A stretch of DNA of 64,000 nt, taken from NCBI GenBank assembly GCA_963751105.1, contig CAVVTG010000002.1, positions 1,612,001-1,676,000 on the forward strand, read 5' to 3'. This document shows positions 20,804 to 29,225 of the stretch, piece after piece. The stretch is from JACVRW01 sp963751105 (GTDB taxonomy: Bacteria; Actinomycetota; Thermoleophilia; Solirubrobacterales; Thermoleophilaceae). How positions within the stretch are numbered: the stretch's first letter is position 1; each line of letters starts with the position of its first letter. Under the pieces are notes generated by a model. That model made no database searches, was not told the DNA's origin, and saw only the letters and a program-made list of their open reading frames with translations. The position numbers and the translations under genes were made by a program.

Positions 20804-21838
20804 CTAAACGCCCTCGACGGCGCCGCGCACCTCACCGAGCGGCTCGCCGCGCAGCACCACCTCGTCGCCGTCCTCGAGGAAGCTGCGCCGGCCGCCGGGC
20901 AGCTCGACCGGCTCGGTTCCGTTCCAGCTCAGCTCGATGAGGCTTCCGCGCTGCTCGCGCTCGGGACCGGAGATCGTGCCCGTGGCCAGCAGGTCACCGG
21001 TGCGCAGGCTGGCCCCGTTGACCGTCAGGTGGGCGATCTGCTGAGCGATCGACCAGTACAGGTGACGGGTGTTCGTGCGCGACACGACCGTGCCGTTCAA
21101 CTCGACCTCCAGCGGGATGTCGAAGGCCCAGGGCTCCTCGCGCAGGTAGGGCAGCGGCTCGGGCTCCTGGGGCGGCGCGGTCACGCGGCGTTCGAGCAGC
21201 TCCTCGAGCGGCACCACCCAGTTGCTCACCGACGTGCAGAACGACTTGCCCAGGAACGGGCCCAGCGGCTGGTACTCCCACGCCTGCAGGTCACGGGCCG
21301 ACCAGTCGTTGACCAGCACCATGCCGAACACGTGGTCGAGCGCGCTGTCGACCGGCACCGGCTCGCCCATCCGGCTGGGCGCGCCAACCACGAACCCGGC
21401 CTCGAGCTCGATGTCGAGCCGCGCGCTCTCGCCGAAGTCGCCGGCGGCGCGCTGGCCCCGGGGCCGGCGGACCGGGGTGCCGCTGCCCACGACCGTTCCC
21501 GCACGGCCGTGGTAGCCCACCGGCAGGTGGCGCCAGTTCGGCAGCAGGGGCTCGCTTCCCGGGCGAAACATCCGGCCGAGGTTCTCCGCGTGCGCGAGCG
21601 ACGAGTAGAAGTCCACGTAGTCGGCCACCCGGAAGGCAAGCCTCAGCTCGGGCGCCTCCACCTCACTCCCCTCGCCCACCCGGCCGGCGAGCTCACGGCG
21701 AAAGTCGGGCCCGGCCGCCATCAGCGGGTTGAGCGAGTCGCCCGCGAGCAGGGGGTCGAGCTCCGACAGGTCGAGCACACGCCCGTCCACCCGCGCGCAC
21801 ACACCGCCGGCGGCCAGCACCCCGTAGGCCAGGCTCAC
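20804..21838 (-). CDS. fahA: fumarylacetoacetase
   Basis: Hydrolyses fumarylacetoacetate to fumarate and acetoacetate, the last step of the tyrosine/homogentisate pathway. 344 residues. FAH-type active-site residues are present: Asp and the catalytic His in VDFYSSLAHAENLG, the metal-binding acid pair in IELEAGF, Asp in VNDWSARD, and Lys in PFLGKSF. GTG 21838 overlaps the stop of the preceding gene as GTGA. The long form with a separate N-terminal domain suggests true fumarylacetoacetase rather than a generic FAH-fold hydrolase. Other homogentisate genes are not in this window. Confidence 0.9.
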   Translation of the reverse strand: MSLAYGVLAAGGVCARVDGRVLDLSELDPLLAGDSLNPLMAAGPDFRRELAGRVGEGSEVEAPELRLAFRVADYVDFYSSLAHAENLGRMFRPGSEPLLPNWRHLPVGYHGRAGTVVGSGTPVRRPRGQRAAGDFGESARLDIELEAGFVVGAPSRMGEPVPVDSALDHVFGMVLVNDWSARDLQAWEYQPLGPFLGKSFCTSVSNWVVPLEELLERRVTAPPQEPEPLPYLREEPWAFDIPLEVELNGTVVSRTNTRHLYWSIAQQIAHLTVNGASLRTGDLLATGTISGPEREQRGSLIELSWNGTEPVELPGGRRSFLEDGDEVVLRGEPLGEVRGAVEGV

Positions 21839-22714
21839 GCCAGCATCCCCAGCCGCTGAAGGTCTTCCACCGGCTCCCGCCACGAGCAGCTGCCGTAGCC
21901 GGCGAACAGATGGCGGCGCGCCGCGGCGATCTGGTGGGTGGACGCCCTCAGCCCCTCGACCTCGAGACCGCGCTCGCTCACCGTGAACGCGGCCGGGTCC
22001 TCCCGGGCCAGGACGCGCTCGAGCGTGGCTGCGCTGGATCCGTGGGCGGCCGAGAAGGCGGCCGCGGCGAGCAGGTTGAGGAAGCCGTGCATCGGAAAGC
22101 CGCTCTCGGCGTCGACGTGGCGGAGCGGGTGATGCAAGCCGGCCGTGGCCTTGAACACCACCCCCGCCTGGCGACAGGCGGCGATCACGAGCGCCACCTG
22201 CTCGATCGAGGGGAACGACTCGGCGGTGGCGCCGCCGCAGCGCAGCTTGACCCGGGCGCCGACGGCGGCCGTGGCCCCGATGGCCGCGGGCAGGGTGTCG
22301 CGCCAGCGCTCGCCCGGCATCAGCTCGAGGTACTTCTCCACCCTCAGGGTCAGCATCGCGGTCTGCGCCGCGAGCAGCGCGGCGGAACCGGGCCGCGGCG
22401 AGGGCAGCGGCAGCTCCAGCGCTTCGACGGGCGCCCCGTCGTCACGAGCGGCGCGGACCACGGCGGCGTCGGCTCGCACGGCCTCGCTCCAGCTGGCCTC
22501 GTCGGCCGGCGTCACCCCGTCCAGCACCACCGACAGCCGCGGCGCCCGCTCCCAGCCTCCGGCGGCCTCGCGCAGTTCCTCGAGCTGGGAGGCGCGGCAC
22601 ACGAAGCGCCCGATCATCCACGACTGCTCGGCGGCCCGCGCCGCGCGGTCCTCGGCGCAGCGCATCCTCCATGCCCATCTGCGCCGGCGGAAACAGCGCG
22701 GCGTGGTCGATCAA
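21835..22714 (-). CDS. conserved protein of the fumarylacetoacetase cluster, frameshifted
   Basis: Function unknown. The repaired protein is about 293 residues and starts near IDHAALFPPAQMGMEDAL. The frame changes at about base 22657, after which AEDRAARAAEQSWMIGRFVC continues. The C-terminal segment LFAGYGSCSWREPVEDLQRL is distinctive. No ATG or GTG is available in frame after the upstream stop, so TTG 22714 is the earliest usual start; the true 5' end is unsure. Tight coupling to fahA (GTGA overlap) suggests a shared pathway. One extra C at 22657 is the likely error. Confidence 0.65.
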
Positions 22715-22761
22715 CCGCTCCAGCAGCGCCCGCGGAGCGGTGTGGCTGCCGGTGGTCGGGC

Positions 22762-23499
22762 TCAGCGCGAGACCCGGCTCCCAGGCACGATGTCGTCGCG
22801 GCCGTCGGGCCAGCGCACCCATGCCTTGTGGCCACCGTCGTAGTCGGGCGCCCACAGGATCAGGGTGGCCTCCTCGTCCTCGACCCGGCAGGGCTCACTG
22901 CCCTCCTCGTCGAGGCCGCGCCACACCCTCACGAAGGCGTTGGATTCCCACTCCTCGCCGACGCTCGTGGGCTCGGTGTGGCCCGGGTGCAGGCGGGTCT
23001 CCTTCGGGAGCTGCATGAGCCCGTCCATGATCGAGCTGCGCAGGTCCTCGAAGCTCGTGGAGCCCGGCGCCCGCACCCCTCCCACCGAGCCGCGGAACAG
23101 CGTGTCGCCGGTGAACACGTCGGTGTCGTCGACCACGAAGTTGAGCATCCCGGCGGTGTGCCCCGGCGTGAGCATCGAGCCGATCCGGAGCCCCCCGGCC
23201 TCGATGATCTCTCCGGGCTCGGTGGTGCGGTCGACGCCGTCGATCAGCTCGGCCTCGATCGGGTGAGCGATCGTCTCCACGCCGTGCCGGTTGCGCCAGG
23301 CGTCGGCCTCGGCCACGTGGTCGACGTGGTGGTGGGTGAGCAGCAGCAGGCTCACGTCGACGCCCAGGCGCTCCGCCGCGTCGAGCAGCGGCTGCGAGGG
23401 CCCTCCCGCATCGATGACCACGGCCGTCCCGCCCTCCTCGTCAGCCACGAGATAGGTGTTCGACAGCCATTCTGGGTGCATTGAGCGCTCGATGATCAT
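22762..23499 (-). CDS. MBL-fold metallohydrolase, glyoxalase II-like
   Basis: A 245-residue metallo-beta-lactamase fold hydrolase. The binuclear metal motif THHHVDH is at residues 55-61; further ligands are the His in TPGHTAG, Asp in FTGDTLF and His in HPGHTEP. The closest named groups are hydroxyacylglutathione hydrolase-like and persulfide dioxygenase-like proteins; the substrate is open. ATG 23499 faces the aminotransferase gene across only 27 bases, which contain back-to-back -10 elements. It heads the fahA-thrS-infC unit. Confidence 0.85.
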   Translation of the reverse strand: MIIERSMHPEWLSNTYLVADEEGGTAVVIDAGGPSQPLLDAAERLGVDVSLLLLTHHHVDHVAEADAWRNRHGVETIAHPIEAELIDGVDRTTEPGEIIEAGGLRIGSMLTPGHTAGMLNFVVDDTDVFTGDTLFRGSVGGVRAPGSTSFEDLRSSIMDGLMQLPKETRLHPGHTEPTSVGEEWESNAFVRVWRGLDEEGSEPCRVEDEEATLILWAPDYDGGHKAWVRWPDGRDDIVPGSRVSR

Positions 23500-23526
23500 G
23501 TTCCGCGGAGCCTAGTATCAGCGCGC
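23500..23526. promoter_or_regulatory. 27-bp bidirectional promoter
   Basis: The gap between two divergent starts holds TAGTAT at 23513-23518 (plus strand), 8 bases before GTG 23527. The same bases read on the minus strand give GATACT, a -10 for the gene starting at 23499. Both polymerases would share the melted region. Confidence 0.5.
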
Positions 23527-24606
23527 GTGGATGACCTGCGTGCTCAGTTCCCCGTTCTCGAGCACACCGCCTACCTGAACGCCGGGACCACCGGCCCGCT
23601 GCCGGCGCGCGCGGCCGAAGCGGCGATCGAGTCGTTGCGCGCCCAGACCGAGACCGGGCGGGGCGGTCGCGCCTTCTTCGACTCGCTGCTCGAGGGCGAG
23701 GAGGCGCTGCGGGCCCGGGTGGCCGCGCTGATGGGGTGCGCGGCGGAGGAGCTCACGATCACGGGGGCCACCACCGACGGGATCAACGCCGCTCTGCTGG
23801 CCCTCGACCTGCGGGCCGGCGACGAGGTGCTCACCAGCGACGAGGAGCACCCGGGCCTGCTGACCCCGCTGGCCGTGGCGCGCGAGAGCCGCAGGGTGCG
23901 CCTGCGCGTCGTTCCTTTCGAAGAGCTGCCGGGCGAGGTGCGGCCCGAGACGAGGCTGGTGGCCTGCTCCCACGTCTCCTGGGCCACCGGCAGGGTCATG
24001 GACACGGCCGCCCTGGCCGCCGGCCCGGCGCCGGTGCTGCTCGACGGCGCTCAGGGCCTCGGCGCGGTGCCGGTCGACGTGCACGCTCTCGGTTGTGACT
24101 TCTACGCCGCCTCGGGGCAGAAGTGGATGTGCGGGCCCAACGGACTCGGCTACCTCTACGCGCGAGCACAGGCCATCCCCGGGCTGGCGCCGCCCTGGCC
24201 CGGCTACCACGTGCTCGAGGATCCGCAGCACCCGCTCGAATCGCCGCTCCACGAGGACGCCCGCCGGCTCGGCACCGGCCTCGCCGCCCCCCACCAGCTG
24301 GCTTTTGCCATGGCGGCCGTTGAGGTACTCGAGCAGGCGGGTCTCGACGCGATCCAGCAGAGGGCCGCCATGCTGGCCCGGACGCTGGCGGAGCGGCTGG
24401 CCGAACGAGGGCTCGAGGTGTCGCCTCGGGGCGAATCCACCCTGGTCAGCTTCGCCGTGCCCGACGCCCCGGGCCTCGTGGAGCGCGCGGCGGCAGACGG
24501 GGTGGTGATCCGCTCCCTGCCCGGTGACACGCACGTGCGGGCGTCGGTGGGCGGCTGGTCGAACGAGGCCGACCTCGAGCGCCTGCTTCGCCTCACGAGT
24601 TCTTGA
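23527..24606 (+). CDS. class V aminotransferase / cysteine desulfurase-like enzyme
   Basis: PLP-dependent fold-type I enzyme, 359 residues. The first residues MDDLRAQFPVLEHTAYLNAG are typical of class V. The PLP Asp/Gln region is LLDGAQGLGAVPVDV, and the Schiff-base lysine is in YAASGQKWMCGPNG. It has no desulfurase Cys loop of the IscS type, so an isopenicillin-epimerase-like or selenocysteine-lyase-like role is possible. GTG 23527 follows a TAGTAT box by 8 bases, so the mRNA is probably leaderless. Its end overlaps the convergent DUF47 gene by 14 bases. Confidence 0.85.
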   Translation: MDDLRAQFPVLEHTAYLNAGTTGPLPARAAEAAIESLRAQTETGRGGRAFFDSLLEGEEALRARVAALMGCAAEELTITGATTDGINAALLALDLRAGDEVLTSDEEHPGLLTPLAVARESRRVRLRVVPFEELPGEVRPETRLVACSHVSWATGRVMDTAALAAGPAPVLLDGAQGLGAVPVDVHALGCDFYAASGQKWMCGPNGLGYLYARAQAIPGLAPPWPGYHVLEDPQHPLESPLHEDARRLGTGLAAPHQLAFAMAAVEVLEQAGLDAIQQRAAMLARTLAERLAERGLEVSPRGESTLVSFAVPDAPGLVERAAADGVVIRSLPGDTHVRASVGGWSNEADLERLLRLTSS

Positions 24607-25219
24607 CGACGATGCCCTCGAGGATGTTGGCCACGCGCTCCGTGGCGTCGATGGCTTCCTCGAGCCGCTCGAAGATGTCCTTCCAGCGGATCACGACCAT
24701 CGGGTCGATGCCCGTGTCGAACAGCGAGGCGATCGCCTCGCGAACGATGCGATCGCCCTCGTTCTCGAGCCGGTTGACCTCGATGGTGTGGCGCGAGAGG
24801 TCCTCGAAGTCCCTGAGGAGAGGCATGGCCGCGGCGATCTCGCCGGCGGCGGCGTGCAGGACCGCCGCAAGGGCCTCGGCCTGGGCCATCGGCGCCTCGA
24901 TCTTGTAGAGGACGAAGTAGTCCGCCACCTCCTCGGTGTAGTCCACGACGTCGTCGAGCGCGGACGAGAGCTCATGGAGGTCACGCCGGTCGACCGGGGT
25001 GGCGTCCGACTGGTTGAGGCGGACGATGATGTCCCGCGTGATGCGGTCCCCCTCCTGCTCGCAGACGAGAATCTGGCCGGCGAGGTCGCTGCGCTCGGGG
25101 AAGGCCTTGAGCATCTCCTCGAGCAGCGCGGTGGCGCGCAGGACGTTCTCGCTCGCCTTCTCGATGAGATCGAAGAAGTGGCCGTTCTTCCTCGGTGCCC
25201 GGGCCTTCGAAAGCCGCAC
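24593..25219 (-). CDS. DUF47 family (PhoU-like) protein
   Basis: An all-helical 208-residue protein of the TIGR00153/DUF47 group. It has two repeats of a three-helix PhoU-like unit, with acidic helix motifs (VCEQEGDRITRDII and NRLENEGDRIVREA) that bind metal clusters in relatives. These proteins usually sit beside a Pit-type phosphate transporter and modulate it; none is adjacent here. GTG 25219 is preferred over GTG 25222 because a TAGCTT box lies exactly 7 bases before it, giving a leaderless transcript. Confidence 0.85.
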   Translation of the reverse strand: MRLSKARAPRKNGHFFDLIEKASENVLRATALLEEMLKAFPERSDLAGQILVCEQEGDRITRDIIVRLNQSDATPVDRRDLHELSSALDDVVDYTEEVADYFVLYKIEAPMAQAEALAAVLHAAAGEIAAAMPLLRDFEDLSRHTIEVNRLENEGDRIVREAIASLFDTGIDPMVVIRWKDIFERLEEAIDATERVANILEGIVVKNS

Positions 25220-25226
25220 CACGGCG

Positions 25227-25232
25227 AAGCTA
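25227..25232 (-). promoter_or_regulatory. -10 box TAGCTT, leaderless type
   Basis: TAGCTT on the minus strand, seven bases before GTG 25219. No Shine-Dalgarno sequence lies between. This spacing puts +1 at or next to the start codon and decides between two adjacent GTG codons. Confidence 0.5.
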
Positions 25233-25241
25233 CCAGAGCAG

Positions 25242-25913
25242 CTAGACGTCGATGCGCGCGTGCTCGAGACGCAGGGCCGGAAGCTCGCCCACCCGCTCGC
25301 GGGCGGCACGCGCCGAAGCGCGCCAGTCGTAGTCCACCCGGCGCAGCTCCACGGCGCCGTCGTCGTGGACCAGTCCGTAGGCGGCGCGGTGATCGCCGTC
25401 GAAGGGCAGGCCCACGCTGCCCGGGTTGACCAGGTGGATGCCGGCCGGGCCGTGGCGCTCGAACGGCAGGTGGGTGTGGCCGAAGACCACCCGCCGGGCA
25501 TCGACTCCCATCAGAAGGCCGGCGTCCTGGTCGCCGGGTTCGGGCAGAAAGCTCTCCATGTCGGACACGGGCGAGGCATGGCAGTAGAGGGTGTCGTCCT
25601 CGGCCGTCGACTCGGTCAGGGCGAACAGCTCGGCGATCAGGTCCTCGCCGAGCGACTCGCGGCAGGCCTCGATGATCGGGTGCATGGGCTCGGGAGCGTC
25701 CGATCGGTCCACGAGCCAGCGCTCCGTGTTCCCCCGGATCCAGCGCGAGGGCTCGAGCTCCCGCAGCCGCGCGACTGTCTCCGCCGGCCAGGCACCCGCC
25801 ACCGCGTAGTCGCCGCCGAGCAGGTAGCGGTCGGCCGGACAGTCGGCCAGCACCGCCTCCAGGGCCGGCAGGTTCCCGTGGACGTCGTAGAGCAGCGCCA
25901 GCACGAGGCGCAC
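25242..25913 (-). CDS. calcineurin-like metallophosphoesterase
   Basis: A 223-residue YfcE/MJ0936-type phosphoesterase. The five metal-binding blocks are visible: YDVHGN at the N-terminus, LLGGDYA, IRGNTE, YCHASP and FGHTHLP. The HTH block is followed by NPGSVGLPFDGD, usual in the family. The substrate is unknown; cyclic nucleotides or phosphodiesters are plausible. GTG 25913 starts seven bases after the preceding membrane-protein gene, so they are probably one unit. Confidence 0.88.
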   Translation of the reverse strand: MRLVLALLYDVHGNLPALEAVLADCPADRYLLGGDYAVAGAWPAETVARLRELEPSRWIRGNTERWLVDRSDAPEPMHPIIEACRESLGEDLIAELFALTESTAEDDTLYCHASPVSDMESFLPEPGDQDAGLLMGVDARRVVFGHTHLPFERHGPAGIHLVNPGSVGLPFDGDHRAAYGLVHDDGAVELRRVDYDWRASARAARERVGELPALRLEHARIDV

Positions 25914-25919
25914 GCTACC

Positions 25920-26570
25920 TCAGGGGCCGCGCCAGCCCACCCCGCGCAGCGTGTCTCGCGCGGCGTCCTCCACGCCCGCGACGGTCAACGCCGCAACGAG
26001 GAACAGGGCCAGGGTGAGCGCGATCGGAGCGCGGCGCCGAGACAGCATCAGGGCGGTCGCCGCCGCGAACAGCTCCAGCATCAGCACGAGCCGCGCGGCA
26101 CGCCCCGTCCACTCGCCCGCCAGCAGCACGGCCTCGCCGGCGAGGGCCCCGGCGAGCAGGGCGATGCTGCTGGCCCGAGCTGCGGGGCTGCCGGCGCGCC
26201 ACAGCGCGCCGATGAAGCCGAAGGCGCCGCCGGCGGCGCCGGCCACGAGCGACCAGGCAAACGACACCGGGATCACGTAGCCCACCGCTCCCGGGCCGTT
26301 CAGCCCCAGGCTCACGAAGTACCAGCAGAGCGTGCCCAGCACCAGCGCGCCCGCGCCCGCCGCCGCGCCCCGCAACCGCGAGCCGGCCAGCGCACCCAGC
26401 CCCCACGCCGCGGCCAGCCACGGCGCTCCGAGCGCCTTGGCCATCGTGCCCGCCACCGCGAGGTCCTCTCCTCTCGGCAGCAGCCAGCCGGTGCGCACGA
26501 GCACCCGCCCGCCGACGCCGAGCACGAGGGCGGCGAACAGCGTCAGGAGAACGAGGCGCGATGTGCGCAT
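25920..26570 (-). CDS. DUF6518-like polytopic membrane protein
   Basis: A 216-residue very hydrophobic protein from ATG 26570 (MRTSRLVLLTLFAALVLG). Six to seven membrane helices can be drawn, separated by short basic loops (LRG, RRRAP). No catalytic motif is seen, and the family assignment is tentative, made from size and pattern. It precedes the phosphoesterase by six bases. A divergent secreted esterase begins 64 bases away. Confidence 0.6.
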   Translation of the reverse strand: MRTSRLVLLTLFAALVLGVGGRVLVRTGWLLPRGEDLAVAGTMAKALGAPWLAAAWGLGALAGSRLRGAAAGAGALVLGTLCWYFVSLGLNGPGAVGYVIPVSFAWSLVAGAAGGAFGFIGALWRAGSPAARASSIALLAGALAGEAVLLAGEWTGRAARLVLMLELFAAATALMLSRRRAPIALTLALFLVAALTVAGVEDAARDTLRGVGWRGP

Positions 26571-26634
26571 GCCGAAAGTGTGGCTGACGTGTGAGCCTGC
26601 GCTCCATCGGGGCACGACCGGTGTTCCCAGCTAC

Positions 26635-27843
26635 ATGCACGTCACCCACCACAAACGCCGAGCGGCGTGGGCCGTGGCTATCGCCGCCGTCGCCGCGGTG
26701 TCCGCCTCGCCGGCCGCAGCCCAGAGCGACCCACGCTCGTTCCGCGACCTCAACTACGACCTCGACTCGCCGCCCGCGCCTGCGCCCGCCGGCCAGAACT
26801 TCCTCGACGTCTACTCGCCCGAGGACGCTCGGCGTGGCTCTCGGCCGGTGGTCGTATACGCCCACGGTGGCGGCTGGAAGATCGGCGACAAGGCCAACCA
26901 GATCACCGACAAGGTGAACCTGCTCACCGGTCTGGGCTATGTCTTCGTCAGCGTCAACTACCGCCTCAGCCCCGACGACGTCACGACGCTCGACCCGGCC
27001 CGGATCAAGCATCCGGCTCACGCCCACGACGTGGGCGAGGCTTTGGGCTGGCTCGACCGCAATGTGGGCCGCCTGGGCGGAGACCCGGAGCGGATGTTCC
27101 TCATGGGCCACTCGGCCGGGGGGCACCTCGTGTCGCTGTTGGGGGCCGACCCGCGCTACGCAGCGGCCTACGGCGTTGATCGCCGGCAGCTGCTCGGCGT
27201 GATCTCGCTCGACACGGGAGCGTTCGACGTGGCCGAGCAGGCCAGTCCGGCCGGCGGGCCGGTGCGCCGTCAGCTGATGTGGAACGCCTTTGGCACTCCG
27301 GAGGAGAACGCCCTGACCGGCTCCTGGCGCGACGCGTCGCCGCTCACCTGGGCCGACCCGGACGACCCACCCTTCCTGCTCGTGACCCAAACCGTGCCAC
27401 GAAGGGTGCGCGACAACCAGCGCATGGCCGACGCACTCGCTCAACCCGACTCGGTTCTCTCCGTGCCGCTCTCACACGAGGGGATCAACGATGCGGTCGG
27501 AGCGCCGGGCGACGCCTCGGGGGTGACCTCAGCAGTCACCGGTTTCCTGGCACGGCTGGCGGGCCAAGCCGAGCCGCCCCGCGCGCGGATCACCAAGCAC
27601 CCCCGGAAAGTCGTGACCACGACCCGGCGCCGCGCGGCCGTCAGCTTCCGCTTCCGGTCCAACCGGCCCGACGCACGCTTCAGGTGCCGGCTGGGGGCTG
27701 CCCGCTACCAGCGCTGTCGTTCACCGCGCCGCTACCGCCTGAGGCCGGGCCGGTACCGCTTCTCGGTCCGCGCGCTCAGCGCGGACGGGCGAGCCGGGAA
27801 GGCGGACAGCTTCGCCTTCAGGGTGGTGCGATCGCGGCGGTGA
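26635..27843 (+). CDS. secreted alpha/beta-hydrolase (BD-FAE/HSL-like) with C-terminal domain
   Basis: A 402-residue exported esterase. ATG 26635 gives a basic N-region and hydrophobic signal peptide ending near SASPAAAQ. The catalytic fold has the oxyanion loop YAHGGGWKIGD and nucleophile motif GHSAGG near residue 160, with a late His in SHEGINDAV. From about residue 315 a basic, beta-rich domain follows (RFRCRLGAARYQRC and RPGRYRFSVRALSADG). This is the Ig-like repeat style common on secreted proteins of Solirubrobacter relatives. Its last codons abut the left end of the integrated element, which did not truncate it. Confidence 0.85.
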   Translation: MHVTHHKRRAAWAVAIAAVAAVSASPAAAQSDPRSFRDLNYDLDSPPAPAPAGQNFLDVYSPEDARRGSRPVVVYAHGGGWKIGDKANQITDKVNLLTGLGYVFVSVNYRLSPDDVTTLDPARIKHPAHAHDVGEALGWLDRNVGRLGGDPERMFLMGHSAGGHLVSLLGADPRYAAAYGVDRRQLLGVISLDTGAFDVAEQASPAGGPVRRQLMWNAFGTPEENALTGSWRDASPLTWADPDDPPFLLVTQTVPRRVRDNQRMADALAQPDSVLSVPLSHEGINDAVGAPGDASGVTSAVTGFLARLAGQAEPPRARITKHPRKVVTTTRRRAAVSFRFRSNRPDARFRCRLGAARYQRCRSPRRYRLRPGRYRFSVRALSADGRAGKADSFAFRVVRSRR

Positions 27844-28792
27844 GGCGAGGAATGGGCCGTACTGGTTCGGTCCCGCTCAGGAAGCCCGAATCCGTGGCGC
27901 TGTGCGTCGGGTTTGCGTCGGAGTAGAGCGCGTCGATCTCCTCAAGCGCCGCGATATCGGCGTGGCCATAGGTCGCGAGGAGTTTGTCGACCGCCTTCTC
28001 ACTCCATCCCATCTGGGTACAGATCCCCCGCGTTGACACCCCGGCCTTGAACAACAGGTGGACGCCGTAGTGCTTCGAGGCGAGATAGAAGTCGTGCTCG
28101 AGCCCGGCCGCGGCCCTCACGACCCGCCAGTACGCGGAGAGGGTCGGTGCTGTCAACCGGCCACCGGACTTGTTGGCGAATACGATCGGCAGCGCCCGGG
28201 TCGGCTGAGCGAGGAGGGCGTCCCTCGCAGCTGGCGGGAGCGCAATGGTTCGCTCCTGGTTGGACTTCGGCAGGTCGAACCGTCCCCGATATAGCCGGCG
28301 CCGCACGTGGACGCCCTGGCGGGCCAAGTCGATGTCCGTCCATTCGAGTCCAGCAAGTTCCGAAGGCCGCATGCCGGTGTAGGCCGCGAACACCAACATG
28401 TTCCGCAGCTGCGGGCCGTAGTCCCCGAGCGCGGCGCAGCCGTCCACCAGCCGGTCGAACTCGTCTGGCGTGGGCGGCGCCTCGTCAGCACGTCCCTCCA
28501 CCCGACGACCCAGCCCACGGAACGGGTTGAAACCGGTCAGTAGCTCCTCATCCAGCGCCCGGTTGAACAGAGCAACCGCGACGTGGACCACCCTGGCGGG
28601 TCGCTGCTCGGCCCACGTAATCGCATCGCCCCTGGTTACCCGCGCGAGGGGCAGGTCCCCGAACTCCTTGACCAGCGACCGCAGCGCGGCAGCCTCGGTG
28701 TCGAGGCTCGAATCCTTGTACCGACGGCGCGACTTGGTGAGGATCCGCCCGTCCTGCTTGCGCTCAAGCACCTGGTCGGCGTACTCGGCCAC
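27818..28792 (-). CDS. int: tyrosine recombinase (element integrase)
   Basis: Phage-type integrase, 324 residues from GTG 28792. A SAM-like core-binding domain (residues about 1-90) precedes the catalytic domain. Arg I is in TGMRPSELAGLEW near 141. Box II reads LASKHYGVHLL, with Lys where most members have Arg, as in some actinobacterial integrases. The Tyr is in LLATYGHAD near 275. There is no N-terminal arm-binding domain, and an in-frame TAG lies about 75 bases upstream. The last 11 codons lie on or beyond the attachment core and run into the host esterase tail, so excision would change the C-terminus. Confidence 0.88.
   Translation of the reverse strand: MAEYADQVLERKQDGRILTKSRRRYKDSSLDTEAAALRSLVKEFGDLPLARVTRGDAITWAEQRPARVVHVAVALFNRALDEELLTGFNPFRGLGRRVEGRADEAPPTPDEFDRLVDGCAALGDYGPQLRNMLVFAAYTGMRPSELAGLEWTDIDLARQGVHVRRRLYRGRFDLPKSNQERTIALPPAARDALLAQPTRALPIVFANKSGGRLTAPTLSAYWRVVRAAAGLEHDFYLASKHYGVHLLFKAGVSTRGICTQMGWSEKAVDKLLATYGHADIAALEEIDALYSDANPTHSATDSGFLSGTEPVRPIPRLTAAIAPP
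27852..27865 (+). repeat. left attachment core
   Basis: ATGGGCCGTACTGG, identical to 32159-32172 at the tRNA-Val 3' end and in the same orientation, 4307 bp apart. Identity stops on both sides. It lies within the last codons of the integrase and 9 bases after the esterase stop. Confidence 0.85.
27902..27922 (+). repeat. left arm-site repeat pair
   Basis: Two copies of TGCGTCGG (27903-27910 and 27914-27921), 11 bases apart, so on the same face of the helix. The pair recurs at 32047-32067 with only two differing bases in 21. It is likely an integrase or accessory-factor binding site. Confidence 0.6.
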
Positions 28793-28892
28793 CGTGACGC
28801 GGTCACCGGCCGGCGAGGCGGCCGGGCAAGAACGATTGTTCTGCCCAGCCGCCGTCCGCTAGCCCAATTCGTACGGGCGAAGGAGCGCGGAG

Positions 28893-29225
28893 TTACCGCG
28901 GTCCGTCGTGGCCGTTTCGGTCGTTCGTGTCATCCCAGTAGGGATCCGAGCTACCCGACTTGGCGAGGCCGCGGGAGATGAAGTAGGCCCCGCCGAGAAT
29001 CGCAACGTACAGCCAGGCTTGGCGGGCGATGAACTCGTCGGTTCCGTTGTCGCCGCCGTCGATCAGCGCGGCGCTGACCAGGATCGCGACGATCAGACCA
29101 ACCATCCCCCAGAACTCGGTGGTCTTGAACGCGGCCTTGGTCTCTGTGGCGAGCCGGCGGAAACGGGATCCGACGGCAACGTTGTGGGCTTCGCGCCCGT
29201 GGGTCGTGGCACCAGTGGTGGCCAT
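28893..29225 (-). CDS. small two-helix membrane protein
   Basis: A 110-residue protein with a soluble N-terminus followed by KAAFKTTEFWGMVGLIVAIL. Two membrane helices lie at about residues 44-60 and 72-92, and the tail is Gly/Ser/Asp-rich and polar. The KAAFKTTEF and YFISRGLAKSG signatures recur in uncharacterised actinobacterial proteins, to my recollection. ATG 29225 has a strong Shine-Dalgarno (GGAGG, six bases upstream). Cargo of the integrative element; function unknown. Confidence 0.7.
   Translation of the reverse strand: MATTGATTHGREAHNVAVGSRFRRLATETKAAFKTTEFWGMVGLIVAILVSAALIDGGDNGTDEFIARQAWLYVAILGGAYFISRGLAKSGSSDPYWDDTNDRNGHDGPR

Noticed and set aside
20388..20804. thrS leader with tRNA-like control
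   Set aside because: thrS overlaps the preceding gene by four bases, and no leader element fits.
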